Of a DNA stretch of 64,000 nt, positions 1 to 12,066 are shown piece after piece; position 1 is the stretch's first letter, and each line of letters begins with the position of its first letter. The stretch is taken from positions 62,001-126,000 of the forward strand of contig MU405306.1 in NCBI GenBank assembly GCA_022836615.1, written 5' to 3'. The DNA is from Annulohypoxylon bovei var. microspora (Eukaryota > Ascomycota > Sordariomycetes > Xylariales > Hypoxylaceae). The notes under the pieces are model-generated. The model was not told the origin of the DNA. It did not search any database and saw only the letters and a list, made by a program, of their open reading frames with translations. Made by a program: the position numbers and the translations under genes.

Positions 1-1065
1 GCCGCACGAGGTTGGAATTATGCTTGAACTAGTGTGTTTTCTTAGCTAACTCACACAGGCGCCCACATCACAATATTTGCCCGTAGGCAAGGCCCTCTTG
101 ATGAAGCGAGGAAAGACATACTTGCCGCTCGCCTGAGCGAGGACCAAGAAATCAACGCGGTATCGCTGGATCTCGCCGATGCTTCTAAGGTCTTCCTCCT
201 CAGCTTAACCCGCATATGAACACGAGACAGTCTTAGCTGACCAGATTATTAGGTTGACGAAGCATTCAGGGCTCAGCCCCGAACTGCAGATATCTTGTAT
301 TGCTCGGCTGGCGGCAACCATGCTGAGAATGGATTTCTCGCGGATATTGAAGCTAAGGATATTGACAATTGCATGAAGAACAACTATTACTCATCTGCCT
401 ATGCTGCTAAGTCAATTATTGATATATGGACTGCGGATGACAAAAAAGAACCCTCTCAGAGCATCCAACCGCGAATTCGCCGGATAATTTTTATCAACAG
501 TGCCGCCGCGTTTCTTGGCATACCTGGCTCTATTGCTTACACGCGTAGGATTTCGTCCTCTTTTTTTCAAAGTAGACCGAGAAACTAACTCATTCTCTCA
601 ACAGCTGCGAAATGTGCTGTCCGTGCTTTGGCAGATACCTTGAGAATGGAAGTCCTGCGATATAACTGCCCAGCTTCAACCTACACTGTCCATTGCGCTT
701 TCCCGGCCGACTTCGTCTCTCCCGGATTCGTCCTGGAGCAGAAAACGAAGACGCCGCTGACCAAGCGTATCCAAGGTTTGAACCGCCCTTTCGAGGAACT
801 CGAGGCCCGCTTCCCTTCTTCTGAAAAAGTTGCCTCGCTCATAATCGCGGCGGTGGAGAGGGGCGACTTCATCATCTGCGAAGACTCGTTCGCAGCCTCG
901 GCTCTATTTACTAACATGGCAGGACCGTCGCCTAAGAGAGGCTTTGGAATTGTGGATTCTATATTGGGTTTGCTGGTCGGATGGGTTGTCTGGCCGGTCT
1001 TGAGAAGGAGGTGGGAGGCCATGTGCAAAGAGGACGGCGAGGAGTCTAGGAAACGGGTAGAATGA
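1..1065 (+). CDS. 3-ketosphinganine reductase-like SDR (5' partial)
   Basis: Short-chain dehydrogenase of the 3-ketodihydrosphingosine reductase (Tsc10/KDSR) type, which reduces 3-ketosphinganine with NADPH at the ER membrane. Exons read as 1-10, 59-189, 253-544 and 605-1065; the joins keep frame and introns 1 and 3 contain CTAAC branch sites. About 297 residues are visible; the N-terminal glycine-rich NADPH loop lies left of the window. The sequence shows the arginine-rich cofactor segment (FARRQ), the YCSAGG strand, the catalytic Ser in INSAAAF, and Tyr/Lys around the last splice junction (YTPAK). A hydrophobic C-terminal stretch followed by arginines (ILGLLVGWVVWP, then RRR) fits the ER anchor of this family. 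It sits 428 bp upstream of the PKS on the same strand. It could be the housekeeping enzyme or a cluster paralogue such as FUM13; sequence alone does not decide. Confidence 0.88.
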
Positions 1066-1493
1066 AGTATACCTACCTATCTCTCGTTTATACAAGACTT
1101 TGTAATTTAATCCTACCTTTTAAACAAATTCACGTCTTAATTAGGTACCTAGTCTTGAGCATTAATCCGCAAACGATTTTGACGCCCATTGTATCTCTCT
1201 AATGTCACATATAAAGTTAAACTACTTATGCATATAACAGTGCTTTATTCTTCAACCCGATAATATTACCATAGCCCTAATTGATACTACATCGGTAACG
1301 GAATCCGCGTCTACGGAAAACATCCCATTACGGACAGGGGTCAATCATTGCATGGCGTAACCCTAGCAGATAGATGTAGGATGCCAGACTGCGGATCTTA
1401 TAGATCTAACGATTTACTCCTTTCTTTTTCAAGCCTAAAGGGTCTTTTCTATGGGTTCCAATAGAATTCTTGCAGGTTGGACAGCCCGAGATT
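1066..1493. other. Intergenic region upstream of the PKS
   Basis: This 428 bp spacer holds the 3' flank of the SDR and the presumed promoter of the PKS. An ATG at 1451 opens a short frame (34 codons) that overlaps the proposed PKS start in another frame, so it could act as an upstream ORF, or the region could contain a 5' leader intron ending at a TTGCAG near 1475. No gene is recognised. Confidence 0.4.
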
Positions 1494-4400
1494 ATGCTTA
1501 CTCCAAGCACGACGACTTCAAACGGCATGGGGATCGAAGAGCATGTCGTAGCTAATGGGCTGAAACTTAATAACAAAGCCAATACCAATGGGTCGGCGGT
1601 CAATGGAAGCGAAGGTGTTAAATTCTCTTCAAAAGACATAAAATTCAATGGGGGTTCTACTAATGGGGCATATGTTAACGGATGGTTAAAGAATGGCCAC
1701 CATGCAAATAGTCATAATGCTGCCGACGTGCCTGTTAACGGTGCCGCAGATGGCGGTGCTATGCCAATTGCAATATGCGGTATGGCTCTTCGTCTCCCAG
1801 GAGGACTAACGACACCTCAGGAGTTATGGGAGTTCTTACTCGCCAAGGGCGATGCACGTTCCCGGGTTCCCCAGACTCGATATAACCTATCTGCTTTCTA
1901 TTCGCCTACTGGAAAGCCAGGCACGGTCTCAACCGAGCATGGGTACTTTCTCGACGACAGTGTAGACTTAGGTGCTTTGGACACCTCTTTTTTTACGATG
2001 CCGCGAACAGAAGTTGAACGTGCAGATCCACAGCAACGTCTACTATTAGAAGTCGCAAGGGAATGTTTTGAGGACGCGGGCGTTACTAATTGGAGAGGAA
2101 AGACAATAGGTTGTTACGTCGGGAACTTTGGAGAGGACTGGCTTGAGATGTTCGCTAAGGAATCCCAACAATGGGGTATGCACCGAGTAGTCGGTACTGG
2201 TGACTTCGTACTTTCGAACAGAATCTCGTACGAGATGGATTTGCGTGGACCGAGGTATGTAAATCTTGTAAAATTCGGCATGAAAAGTTCTAATTTGTGC
2301 AGTATGACTATTCGCACGGGATGCTCGGCAGCCCTTGTCGGATTGAACGAAGCCTGTATGGCGATTTCCAGGGGTGACTGTGAAGCCGCACTTATTGGGG
2401 GCGTCAACCTCATATTAGGACCGGGAATGACCTCTGCTTTGACAGAACAAGGCATCATCTCGAAAGATGGTTCGTGTAAGACCTTCTCTGCTGAGGCTAA
2501 TGGATATGCTCGTGGCGAAGCGGTTACCGCCATTTACGTTAAGCCGTTGAGTGACGCCATTAGAGACGGAAACCCAGTCCGGGCGGTTATAAGAGCAACA
2601 TCACATAACGTTGATGGGAAAACTCCTGGAATGTCACAACCTAGTACCGATGCGCAGGAAGCACTAATGCGAAGAGCATATCAAGTTGCTGGAATAACGG
2701 ACTTTTCACAGACTGCCATGGTAGAATGCCATGGTACAGGCACGCCAACTGGCGACCCCATCGAGGCTAAAGCCGTTGCTAGAGTTTTTGGAGAATCGGG
2801 TGTTTACATCGTACGTATCACATTTAACAAAATATTTCCTTTCACAGAGGTGTCTAACTTTAGATCTAGGGTTCGTCAAAGCCAAATTTAGGACACTCAG
2901 AAGGCGCATCGGGACTTGTAGCAATAATGAAAATGGTACTAGCCCTAGAAAATCGCACCATACCACCTAATATTCGGTTCACAACCCCCAATCCAAAGAT
3001 TCCGTTCAAAGAGGCGAAGCTTACGGTACCCCTGGAACCTGCTCCCTGGCCAGCTTCTAGGCTTGAGCGTGTGAGCATTAACTCCTTCGGTGTAGGTGGC
3101 GCAAATGCCCATGTGATTCTAGATTCTGCCGCTACCTTCAATGCGTCTGCTATAGCACAGAATACGCCTACTACACCACAGTTACTATTATACTCCGCGA
3201 ATACCTCGAAATCCCTTACTAGAGCTGTTGAGAATTATAAGCAATGGGTAGAAAAACATACAGATAAAGTTGCAGACTTAGCCTACACTTTGGCTCTCCG
3301 GAGGGAACATCTACAGCACCGGACATTTGCCATCGTCAGCAATGGTGTGGTTGAGAATGCTGCACCACCTACCAAAGCTGCCCCGAAGCCCAACGTTGTG
3401 ATGGTTTTTACTGGTCAAGGCGCCCAGTGGCCTCTTATGGGCAAGGAGTTACTACAATCTAATGAGACGTTTAGATCTACAATACAAATGCTAGATCGAC
3501 ATTTAAGAGCTGTAATGGGAGAGGCGCCAACCTACTCTATTGAAGAAGAGCTTCTCAAGCCAGCTAGAAAAAGTCGATTAAGCACGGCAGAACTTTCTCA
3601 ACCGCTCTGCACTGCTGTTCAAGTTGCACTTGTCGACACCTTTAAGGCCTATGGAATCACGCCAACTGCCGTCGTTGGTCACTCAAGCGGCGAGATCGCG
3701 GGGGCATATGCTGCTGGGGCACTTACAGCCGCAGAGGCAATCATCGCCGCTCACCACCGTGGCGCTGTAACGGCCAAGCAAAAGAGAGCGGGCGCTATGG
3801 CAGCCATAGGGATGAGTTGGGAAGATACCGAGAAACACTTAATTCCTAATGTCACTATTGCTTGTGACAATTCGCCCAAAAGTGTCACAATCTCAGGCGA
3901 TATGAAAGACGTTAAGGCTGTAGTCGCAGCCATCAAGAGGTCGCAACGAGACGTGTTAGCCAAATTGCTACAGGTTGATAAAGCATACCATTCATACCAC
4001 ATGGCTGAGATTGGAGAAGATTATCTTTCGTTGATCGGACAACAAGTAATCGGTAATGAGCCTACAATTCCTTTCTTCTCTAGTGTGACAGGCAAATTGC
4101 TGAATGGAAGACGCAACCTCGAATCCAAATATTGGCGAGATAACTTAGAATCTCCGGTTCGGTTCAGAGAGGCTGTCACTAGCCTGTTAAAACACGTTGT
4201 CGGACAGAATGCCGTTTTTCTTGAGGTTGGCCCGCATTCTGCGCTCGCGGGCCCTCTAAGGCAGATCTTCACTGAGGTCGCCTCACCAACCCCCTATGTT
4301 GCGGCTATGGCGCGCAATCAAAACTGCATATCCTCACTTTTGACCGCTGTAGGGAAACTTCATTCACTTAATGTCGCGATCGACCTCGAGGCGGTATTTC

Positions 4401-7400
4401 CAGATGGCTCCTGTCTTCCAGATCTCCCTCGATATCCATGGAACCACGAGGACAGTTACTGGTACGAACCTCGAATATGTAAAGATTGGCGCCAGCGGAA
4501 GCATCCATATCATGATTTATTAGGAGCCCGTTCCCCCGAGAGTAGCGATATCGAACCTGCTTGGCGCAATCTCCTCCATCTTTCCAACGCGCCCTGGATT
4601 CGTGACCACAAGGTTGGAGAAGATGTAGTATTCCCGTTTGCTGGTTATATTGCCATAGCTGGAGAAGCTGTGAGGCAGATCAGCGAAGTAAACGAAGGAT
4701 TCAGCATTCGAAATATCCTTGTAAGTATGGCTTTGGTCTTAGGAGAAGGAAAACCGACCGAGATGATGACTACGTTCCGCCCGCATCGATTGACTACTTC
4801 GTTGAATAGTTCGTGGTGGGAGTTCACTGTTTCTTCCTTCAACGGACACGTATGGACCAAACATTGCACAGGCGAAGTGACAGCATTATCGACAAGCCTA
4901 AGACCAGCTCTAGCAATTGACGACCTTCCTCGAAAAGTGAATGCACGAAAGTGGTATGAAACTATGCGAAAATCCGGACTAGATCTTGGGACGTCGTTTC
5001 AATCGCTTGATACCATAGAGACTTCGACTAACTCCGAGAACCGAGCGATTGGAAGAGTGATCAATGGTCGGCAAGGGGATGAGGCTAATTATCATATTCA
5101 TCCTACGGCCATTGATGGGACCCTGCAAATCTTAAGCGCTGCTGCTGTAAATGGCTACGCACGCGAAGTCAAGAATTGGCTTCCGACAAGTATTGACAAA
5201 CTCAGTATTGTTCGATGTGCCTCTGACATGATCACGAGTGTCTCGGCAAAGGCAACAAGCAATCACTCCATTCTTGGAGGCGGAAGTTGTACGTCTGGAG
5301 ATCTTACAGTGCTCGAGGCCTCGGGTATTCGCATGTCTCTTGCGGATGGCGCACTTTCGAGCGATGCCGCCGATACTCATGCGGCGGCACGATACGAATG
5401 GTATTCTGACATAGACTTTTTGGATGTAAAAGATCTGATTCTGCAACCGGCTAATCGCACGCTACATGTAACTCTGCTAGAAGAGCTGGGTCAACTTTGC
5501 TTGTTGTCTTCTCAACGAGCGCTCCCCGGGCTGGGGACGCATTTAAGTCATATACAGAAATATGTATCATGGATCACTTCACAGACACCGTCGGAAGATT
5601 TAGTTGGGTTGGATGATGAGTCTTTACACGCCCGGATTGAGAAACTTGCAACCAGTCTTTCTAAAACCCCCGCTGCCTGCGCAGCTGCCGCTCTTCGCCA
5701 AATATCGACGAGAATCGATCTCATAACGTCAGGTCAAACATTATCAGACATCCTGTCTGATAATGAGCTCATTGGGATTTATGATTTTATCAACCAGACT
5801 GATATATCCATGTTTATCCAATCTTTAGGCCACTCAAAGCCAAATCTGCAGATACTAGAAGTTGGGACTGGAGCCGATTCGTTGGTAACTAACGTCCTTA
5901 AGAACCTCACCCGGTCTGATGGGGAAATCCTTTGCTCTAATTACACCTTCACATCTACTGGTTTTATTTCCGGAAAGGACCAGCAAAAGCCTTTCCCTAA
6001 TATGGAGTATGCTACCCTAGATATTAGCAAGGATCTCGAAGATCAAGAATTTGAAGGCCGCCAGTACGATTTAATTATTGCATCGAATGCTGTACACATA
6101 ACTAAAAACATCCAAGAGAGTCTGAAGAATATCAAGAAGCTCCTTCGTCCTGACGGTCGATTATTACTACAGGAATTGTGTCCATCCTCGAAATGGATTA
6201 ACTACATATTCGGAGTGTCGCCAAACTGGTGGTATGGGAGCGCCGATAATAGGTCTAATGAGCCTTATTTCGACGTGAAGAGGTGGGAGTCCGAACTTCT
6301 GACTGCAGGATTTAATGGAATTGATGGGACAGTCCTGGACTCGGACGAACCACATCAATTAATGGCTACCGTAGTCGCGAGGCCTTCCAAGCTCACAGAT
6401 GTTACGCCAAAACGAGTGACGGTCCTATGCGGAGAAGATGAGAGTGGCACCAACGAGATCGTTGACCGACTTGAAAAGAATGGATACGAAATTACTAAGT
6501 GCAAGATAAACGATTCCCCGCCCCCTGGACAAGATGTCGTTTCTCTTCTCGATATAGCCGGGCCATATTTTGAAGGGCTGGATTCTAGTCGTTTCGAATC
6601 CTTCAGACAATTCCTCCGTAACCTTCAGGATGCCGGACTCTTATGGATCACGCCCCTTTGCCAGCTCGGCTGTGAAGATCCTAGATATGCGCAAGTTCTC
6701 GGGCTCGCAAGGACGATGCGCTCAGAGATGTTGATCGATTTTGCGACATGCGAAGTTGACAATTTCAGCTCAGCGGCCGATAAAATAGTCCAGGTCTTGG
6801 CTAAGTTCCAGAGGCGCGAGGACGACGATGTTCTTAAGCCGGACTTTGAATACGCGATCCGTGAAGATACGATCCAGGTGGGAAGACTATATCCATTTAC
6901 ACTGAAGGGCGAGCTCTTGGTATCGGAGTCTAGTGATGAAGCCGTCCTTGACGTTGGCACGCCAGGACGTCTCAACACATTACGCTGGATCCGACAACCA
7001 CGACAAGAAATCGGCAGCAACGAAGTAGAGCTTGAAGTACATTCGGCCGGTTTAAATTTCCGGGTAAGGCGATCCTATACGAGTTATAGTATAATTACTA
7101 ACAATCGCCTTCTAGGATATCCTGGTCGGCTTGGGCATAGTCGAACTCCCTAAACGTCAATTCGGACTTGAGGCTGCCGGTATTGTGACCCGTGTAGGCG
7201 CCAACGTCAAGAACGTGAAAGTTGGAGACCGGGCCTGCTGCTTGAAGAAGCATGCGTATTCTACTTACCTCGTTACCCCAGACATTTTCTGCACGAAAAT
7301 TCCGGATCGCTTGAGCTTCGACGAAGCTGCATCCATGCTCATGCCCTATGTCACTGCGATTCACTCTCTAGTTAATGTTGGACGCCTCGAAAAAGGACAG

Positions 7401-9306
7401 GTAAGTCGGATTGGTATCTATTTTTTCGCACCTACTAACAGAAAGTAGTCTGTCCTAATACATAGCGCATGTGGCGGAGTCGGGCTGGCGGCCATCCAAA
7501 TTTCTCAGATGTTAGGGGCGGATATTTACGCGACTGTCAGCAATGATGAAAAGGTGCAATTCCTTATGGAAAATTACCACCTACCAAGGGACAAGATATT
7601 TAATTCTCGAAATGATTCATTCGTAGAAGGAATCATGCGCGAAACGAAGGGCACTGGCGTGGACCTGGTTCTCAACTCCCTCTCCGGCGAACTTCTACAT
7701 GCTACCTGGACTTGTGTCGCGGAATTTGGAGCCATGATTGAAATTGGAAAAAGAGATCTAATCGGCAACGGAAAACTTGATATGAATACATTCTTGGCCA
7801 ATCGCAGCTACTGTTGCGTGGATATCGACCAACTCTGGAAGAAGCCGGCTCTGATGACGAGGTAAATATTAACGTCGAGAGAATGTGGTGTTATATTACT
7901 TTTATCAAGCTAACAATCTCTACAGACTTATTCTATCTACCTTAGAGTTCTACGAAAAGGGGCTTACTACTTCTATTAAACCCCTGAAGATCTTCCCAGC
8001 CGATGAGGCCGCAGACGCATTCCGATACATGCAGAAGGGACAACATATTGGTAGAATCGGCATCTCCATACGAAATTCTCCAGAAGATAGTGAGATTCAC
8101 TTCGAGACCACAAGGAGACCTCGACCTGTAAACTTTAATAGTTCTGCATCCTACCTCTTGGTCGGCGGACTCGGAGGTCTTGGTCGTGCGATTTCAACGT
8201 GGATGGTCGATAATGGTGCTCGAGAATTGATCTATCTCTCACGAAGTGCCGGAGAAGGGTCGCACGACGAAATATTCGTTAACGAGCTTAAAAGCATGAA
8301 CTGCGATGTCAGGCTTGTGAAAGGAGACGTCACGAATCTCGACGATGTCGCCAAGGCAATTTCATCTGCGACACATCCCCTAAAAGGTATTATCCAAATG
8401 TCTATGGTTCTTCGCGATCAGAATTTCGAGGCTATGACTTTTGATGAGTGGAATGCGGTAGTAGCGCCCAAGGTCCAGGGAACTTGGAATCTTCACAACG
8501 CTACGGTGACTGCAGGAGCCAATCTTGATTTCCTAGTCCTGTTCAGCTCCCTTTCAGGTATAATTGGACAACCGGGTCAAGCAAACTACGCAAGCGCAAA
8601 TACATTCCTGGACGCCTTCGCGCAGTATCGGAATGGATTAGGGCTTGCTGCCTCTGTTGTGGATATCGGGGCTGTAGAAGAAATTGGCTTCATTTCATCA
8701 CAACAAGGGCTGATGAACAAGATGAAGTCCAGTGGTTTCAAGGGGGTTACTGAACAAGAACTTCTTGATGCGATGGCACTTTCCACGGCACCTAGGAACA
8801 ATCCATCGAATGGCTCTCGTTTTGTCGATAGCAATACGTTTGTCCTCGGCCTCGGCTCGACAATCCCGCTCAGCAGTTCCACCAATCGAGCTGTGTGGAG
8901 GAAGGACCGCCGTATGGCTGCATATCATAACACCTCGAGCGGCAGTGCAGATGCCGCCACGTCTAACGAAACTCTGAAGACGTTCCTTACCAGTGTTAAG
9001 GCCGACCCCTCTCAACTCAAAGCAGCGGAGTCTTCCAAAACACTTGCCCTTGAAATCGGAAAGAAGTTATTCGATCTGCTACTCAAACCACAGGAGGACT
9101 TAAACACGTCCTTATCATTGGTGGATCTGGGGTTGGATTCGCTAGTAGCACTTGAGCTGCGCGCCTGGTGGAAACAGGTTTTCTCCTTTGATATTAGTGT
9201 GCTAGAGATGCTAGGCATGGGCTCACTTGACGCGCTGGGGCAGCATGCAACAGAAGGCTTAGTGAGGGTTTTGGCGGAAAACGGTGATCAGAAGGGTTCT
9301 GAATAA
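1494..9306 (+). CDS. Highly reducing polyketide synthase, KS-AT-DH-MT-ER-KR-ACP
   Basis: Iterative type I HR-PKS that builds a reduced, possibly C-methylated acyl chain. Exons: 1494-2254, 2303-2810, 2870-7063, 7116-7400, 7449-7861, 7926-9306, giving 2,513 residues; introns are 48-64 bp. KS has Cys261 in TGCSAAL, His396 in HGTGT and His432 in GHSEG. AT has the GHSSG serine (695). DH has His1003 (HxxxGxxxxP) and Asp1172. The MT-like region lies near 1400-1530, ER near 1790-2070 with an HSACGGVG nucleotide loop, KR near 2130-2300 with an LVGGLGGLG loop and the S...Y (QANYASAN) site, and ACP Ser2459 in LGLDSL. There is no thioesterase, so release needs a partner. The length is close to FUM1-type synthases. 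The ATG at 1494 is the first in frame; 1527 is an alternative. The MT glycine motif looks degenerate (EVGTGADS). The product is unknown. Confidence 0.95.
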
Positions 9307-12066
9307 GGTCGGGGGTCTCCTGAAAAGTGAATCGAGGCGGTATAACTGGAATTATACGATAGGAGGCTCTCTCGGGTGGGTATTGTGGTATTATGCTTGG
9401 ACTGTTAAGGTTGCTTTTATTTTCGGCTCTATTAGCGTATTTAGTTTTTCTTTCAGTTACTTAGATTTACGATATTACCTATATCCAACATTTATACACG
9501 AGCATCATATTTCAACCATCTTACCAAGAGATTTGTGAGCTACTCGTCGATATATACCAATTTACTATTATTAGGCAGCTATTCTACGAAGGTCAAGACT
9601 GAGAGCTTTGCACATCTTTCGCGGCCCTTGCCCCAACAATCAATCGGTACTATATCCATCAGCCTCAAACTAAGCCTCAGCCCTAATAGTGGCCTCTCCG
9701 CTAAAATCTAGTGGTTGACCGCTATAACCCAGGGCACTCAGCCACTGAGACAAAGCTTCTCACAGTGCACAAAGGTCTCAGTTTACACGGTTTTAACCCT
9801 TGATCAAATCCAATGTGCGAAACTTTTCGCCTTGACCTTCGTACATAACACAGCTGTAGGCCGCGCTGCAAAATCTCTTTATATTTCTCATAAAACGTCA
9901 TATACTAAGAAGTGGGAAGTTCACACGAAGAGTCCCAGTTGACCCCCTATTAAGGATAGGTAAAAATTGATAGTAAAGAACCCCGTAAAAGCTTCTCCCC
10001 TATTAATAGCACATAGGGTTACCCCAGACCCCGTAAAGTGGTATCCAATTATAAATAAGGGGTACACTTCCAAGTTTCCTAATACTAATGCGTCGCAAAA
10101 TATTACTACATCCGTGTGGTTGCCAATACCACCCAAGAGAGATGATATATATTGATCAGCATATCATGTTACAACCCTAGACGCTGGTTTAAAGTAGAAA
10201 TGTTACCCTTGAAGATATGCTTCGACTTCTATTGGCTTTAATGAGATCGAGACGCACGTGGCAGTATAAGAGATTCGAGCGGGATAAGAAGCCGCTTTCA
10301 CAAGAAATATGCACCACCAGACTCGACCCGATATTATGGACCGCAAATCTTGGCTCGGCCGAGTACATCGTGCCATCCATCCTAGTTTCAACTTCGGCCC
10401 CGGCCCGTGCGGATCTTGTAGGATCAAGAAGGTGCTCGGCATCAATATATATCATCGGTAACGCAATGAGTAGTTGGGGGTCATCGCGGTACTTGCAGTC
10501 TGTATGCGCCACAATTGGCCCCTGAATCCGATCTTAATTGCCTCAAGGTAGCTTAGCTCCAGATAGAGAGGTCCAGGCAGCAAGGAAACTAACTAAGTAA
10601 CTATCGGCTACGGTAAAAGAAGGATTTAGGTCTTACATATGTACCCAGGTAGCACCTACATATTTGATGATCCAATCCTTCGGGCCGAGAGTCCTATTCG
10701 GGGTGTAGAGCCGCTCGTCTGTCGAACGTCGTTGCATTAAAGTATGAGCGATGCGAGGTGTGTTATATCATGTATAAATCTTGCCCTCGTTTGAAGACGT
10801 AATACGCAATATATGCTGCGTTGGACTTATCTGACAGGATAAGATACTACCCACCAGATCTAGGTACCTATTTAAGAGATGCTCTTTTGTTCATTATCCC
10901 AATAACTGAGGAGCGATGTTTCAATGGGGTAATTGACATTGTAGCATAATAGCTAGTTAGGTAGGTATTGATATATTGTCAGCGCCTTATACCTAATAGG
11001 ACCGACGGATCGTTTAGTCGGGGCTTACGATCTAGCTCACCGAGTCCTTCGTAAAAATAGACTAGTCTAGGCCAAACCACCGTTGGGTATCATCGTGGGT
11101 TTAACAGGCTGGCAAATACGCTGAGTCCTACAGGAAACATAATATCTCAAGAATCATGGCCAATAAGCACCCTAAATTGCCGAGAAAGACAAGGAAAAGG
11201 ATTGCTTATACATATGACACAGCCGCCCAGCATGTGCCATAGATATAGCCAAGCTCCGTGATACTATATGTGATCACTGTTCAATGAATAAATATCCGAT
11301 TTGATGTAAGCTACAGTACGCCGTACAGTATCCCCATAGATCCATAGTCTCTTGGCATCCCAGTATCCCATCCTATCGGTGCGAATTAGGTTCTGCGCCT
11401 CCATCTTACATCGGGTGAACAGGCCAAGCCAGGTAGGTATCGTGCAGTTCATCCGGGACCCGCGTATGTAGTGGATTGTTGCAATCTGGCGGGTCATCGT
11501 AGGGCTTCTGTCCTCCAGCTCGAAACGTGGTCGTACTGTTCTCCATAAGCCTGCGCAGATAACCCGCTAGCAGGGGTTTCACCCAGGTTCTCTCGTCAGC
11601 TTCGAATGGGCGGGACCTTGGGGGCCGTGGAAGCGCTAGGAGCAAGCAGGTGATTGCGTAACATTCGAGGATTTTAGTGGAATGACTAGCAGGCATGTCG
11701 AATCACGTACGAGCTTGAGCTGCGCCAAATTGAGATAGAACAAGCGGAATACCAAGACATGGTATTTGCCTTACGGCAATGCCCACTCAAGCTTGTTAAA
11801 CGGGTCGGGAGATCTAGCTATAGGAGCATTAAGGTCGCCTGTTTTGGACCCCAAATCCTCTTGATTACCTAGCTACTAACTAGGTTCTGGATTTTGAATG
11901 CGAAGGGTTTATTGAAATGAGCGGCGTCTGCCTTACGTTGACATACAAGGTCATGGGAGACTGTTCCATCGAGTATGTCTTCAGAAAAGCGTGTTCGGAC
12001 GTATGAGGAGGTAATATCTTGAAATCCCCTAGCAATTTCTAGTCGAAGAGATCTAATTCTAATTAG
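9307..12066. other. 2.76 kb gap without a recognisable gene
   Basis: Between the PKS and the regulator I see only short, unrelated open frames on both strands (for example 9284-9538 +, 9967-10155 +, 11406-11696 -). None has a recognisable domain. Stretches near 9.9-10.1 kb and 11.3-11.7 kb look like possible degraded coding sequence but cannot be assigned. The spacing is unusual for a cluster and may reflect gene loss. Confidence 0.4.

Noticed and set aside
9284..9538. 84-codon frame overlapping the PKS 3' end
   Set aside because: It overlaps the ACP coding sequence in another frame and is hydrophobic without recognisable features; the PKS stop codon follows a complete ACP domain.
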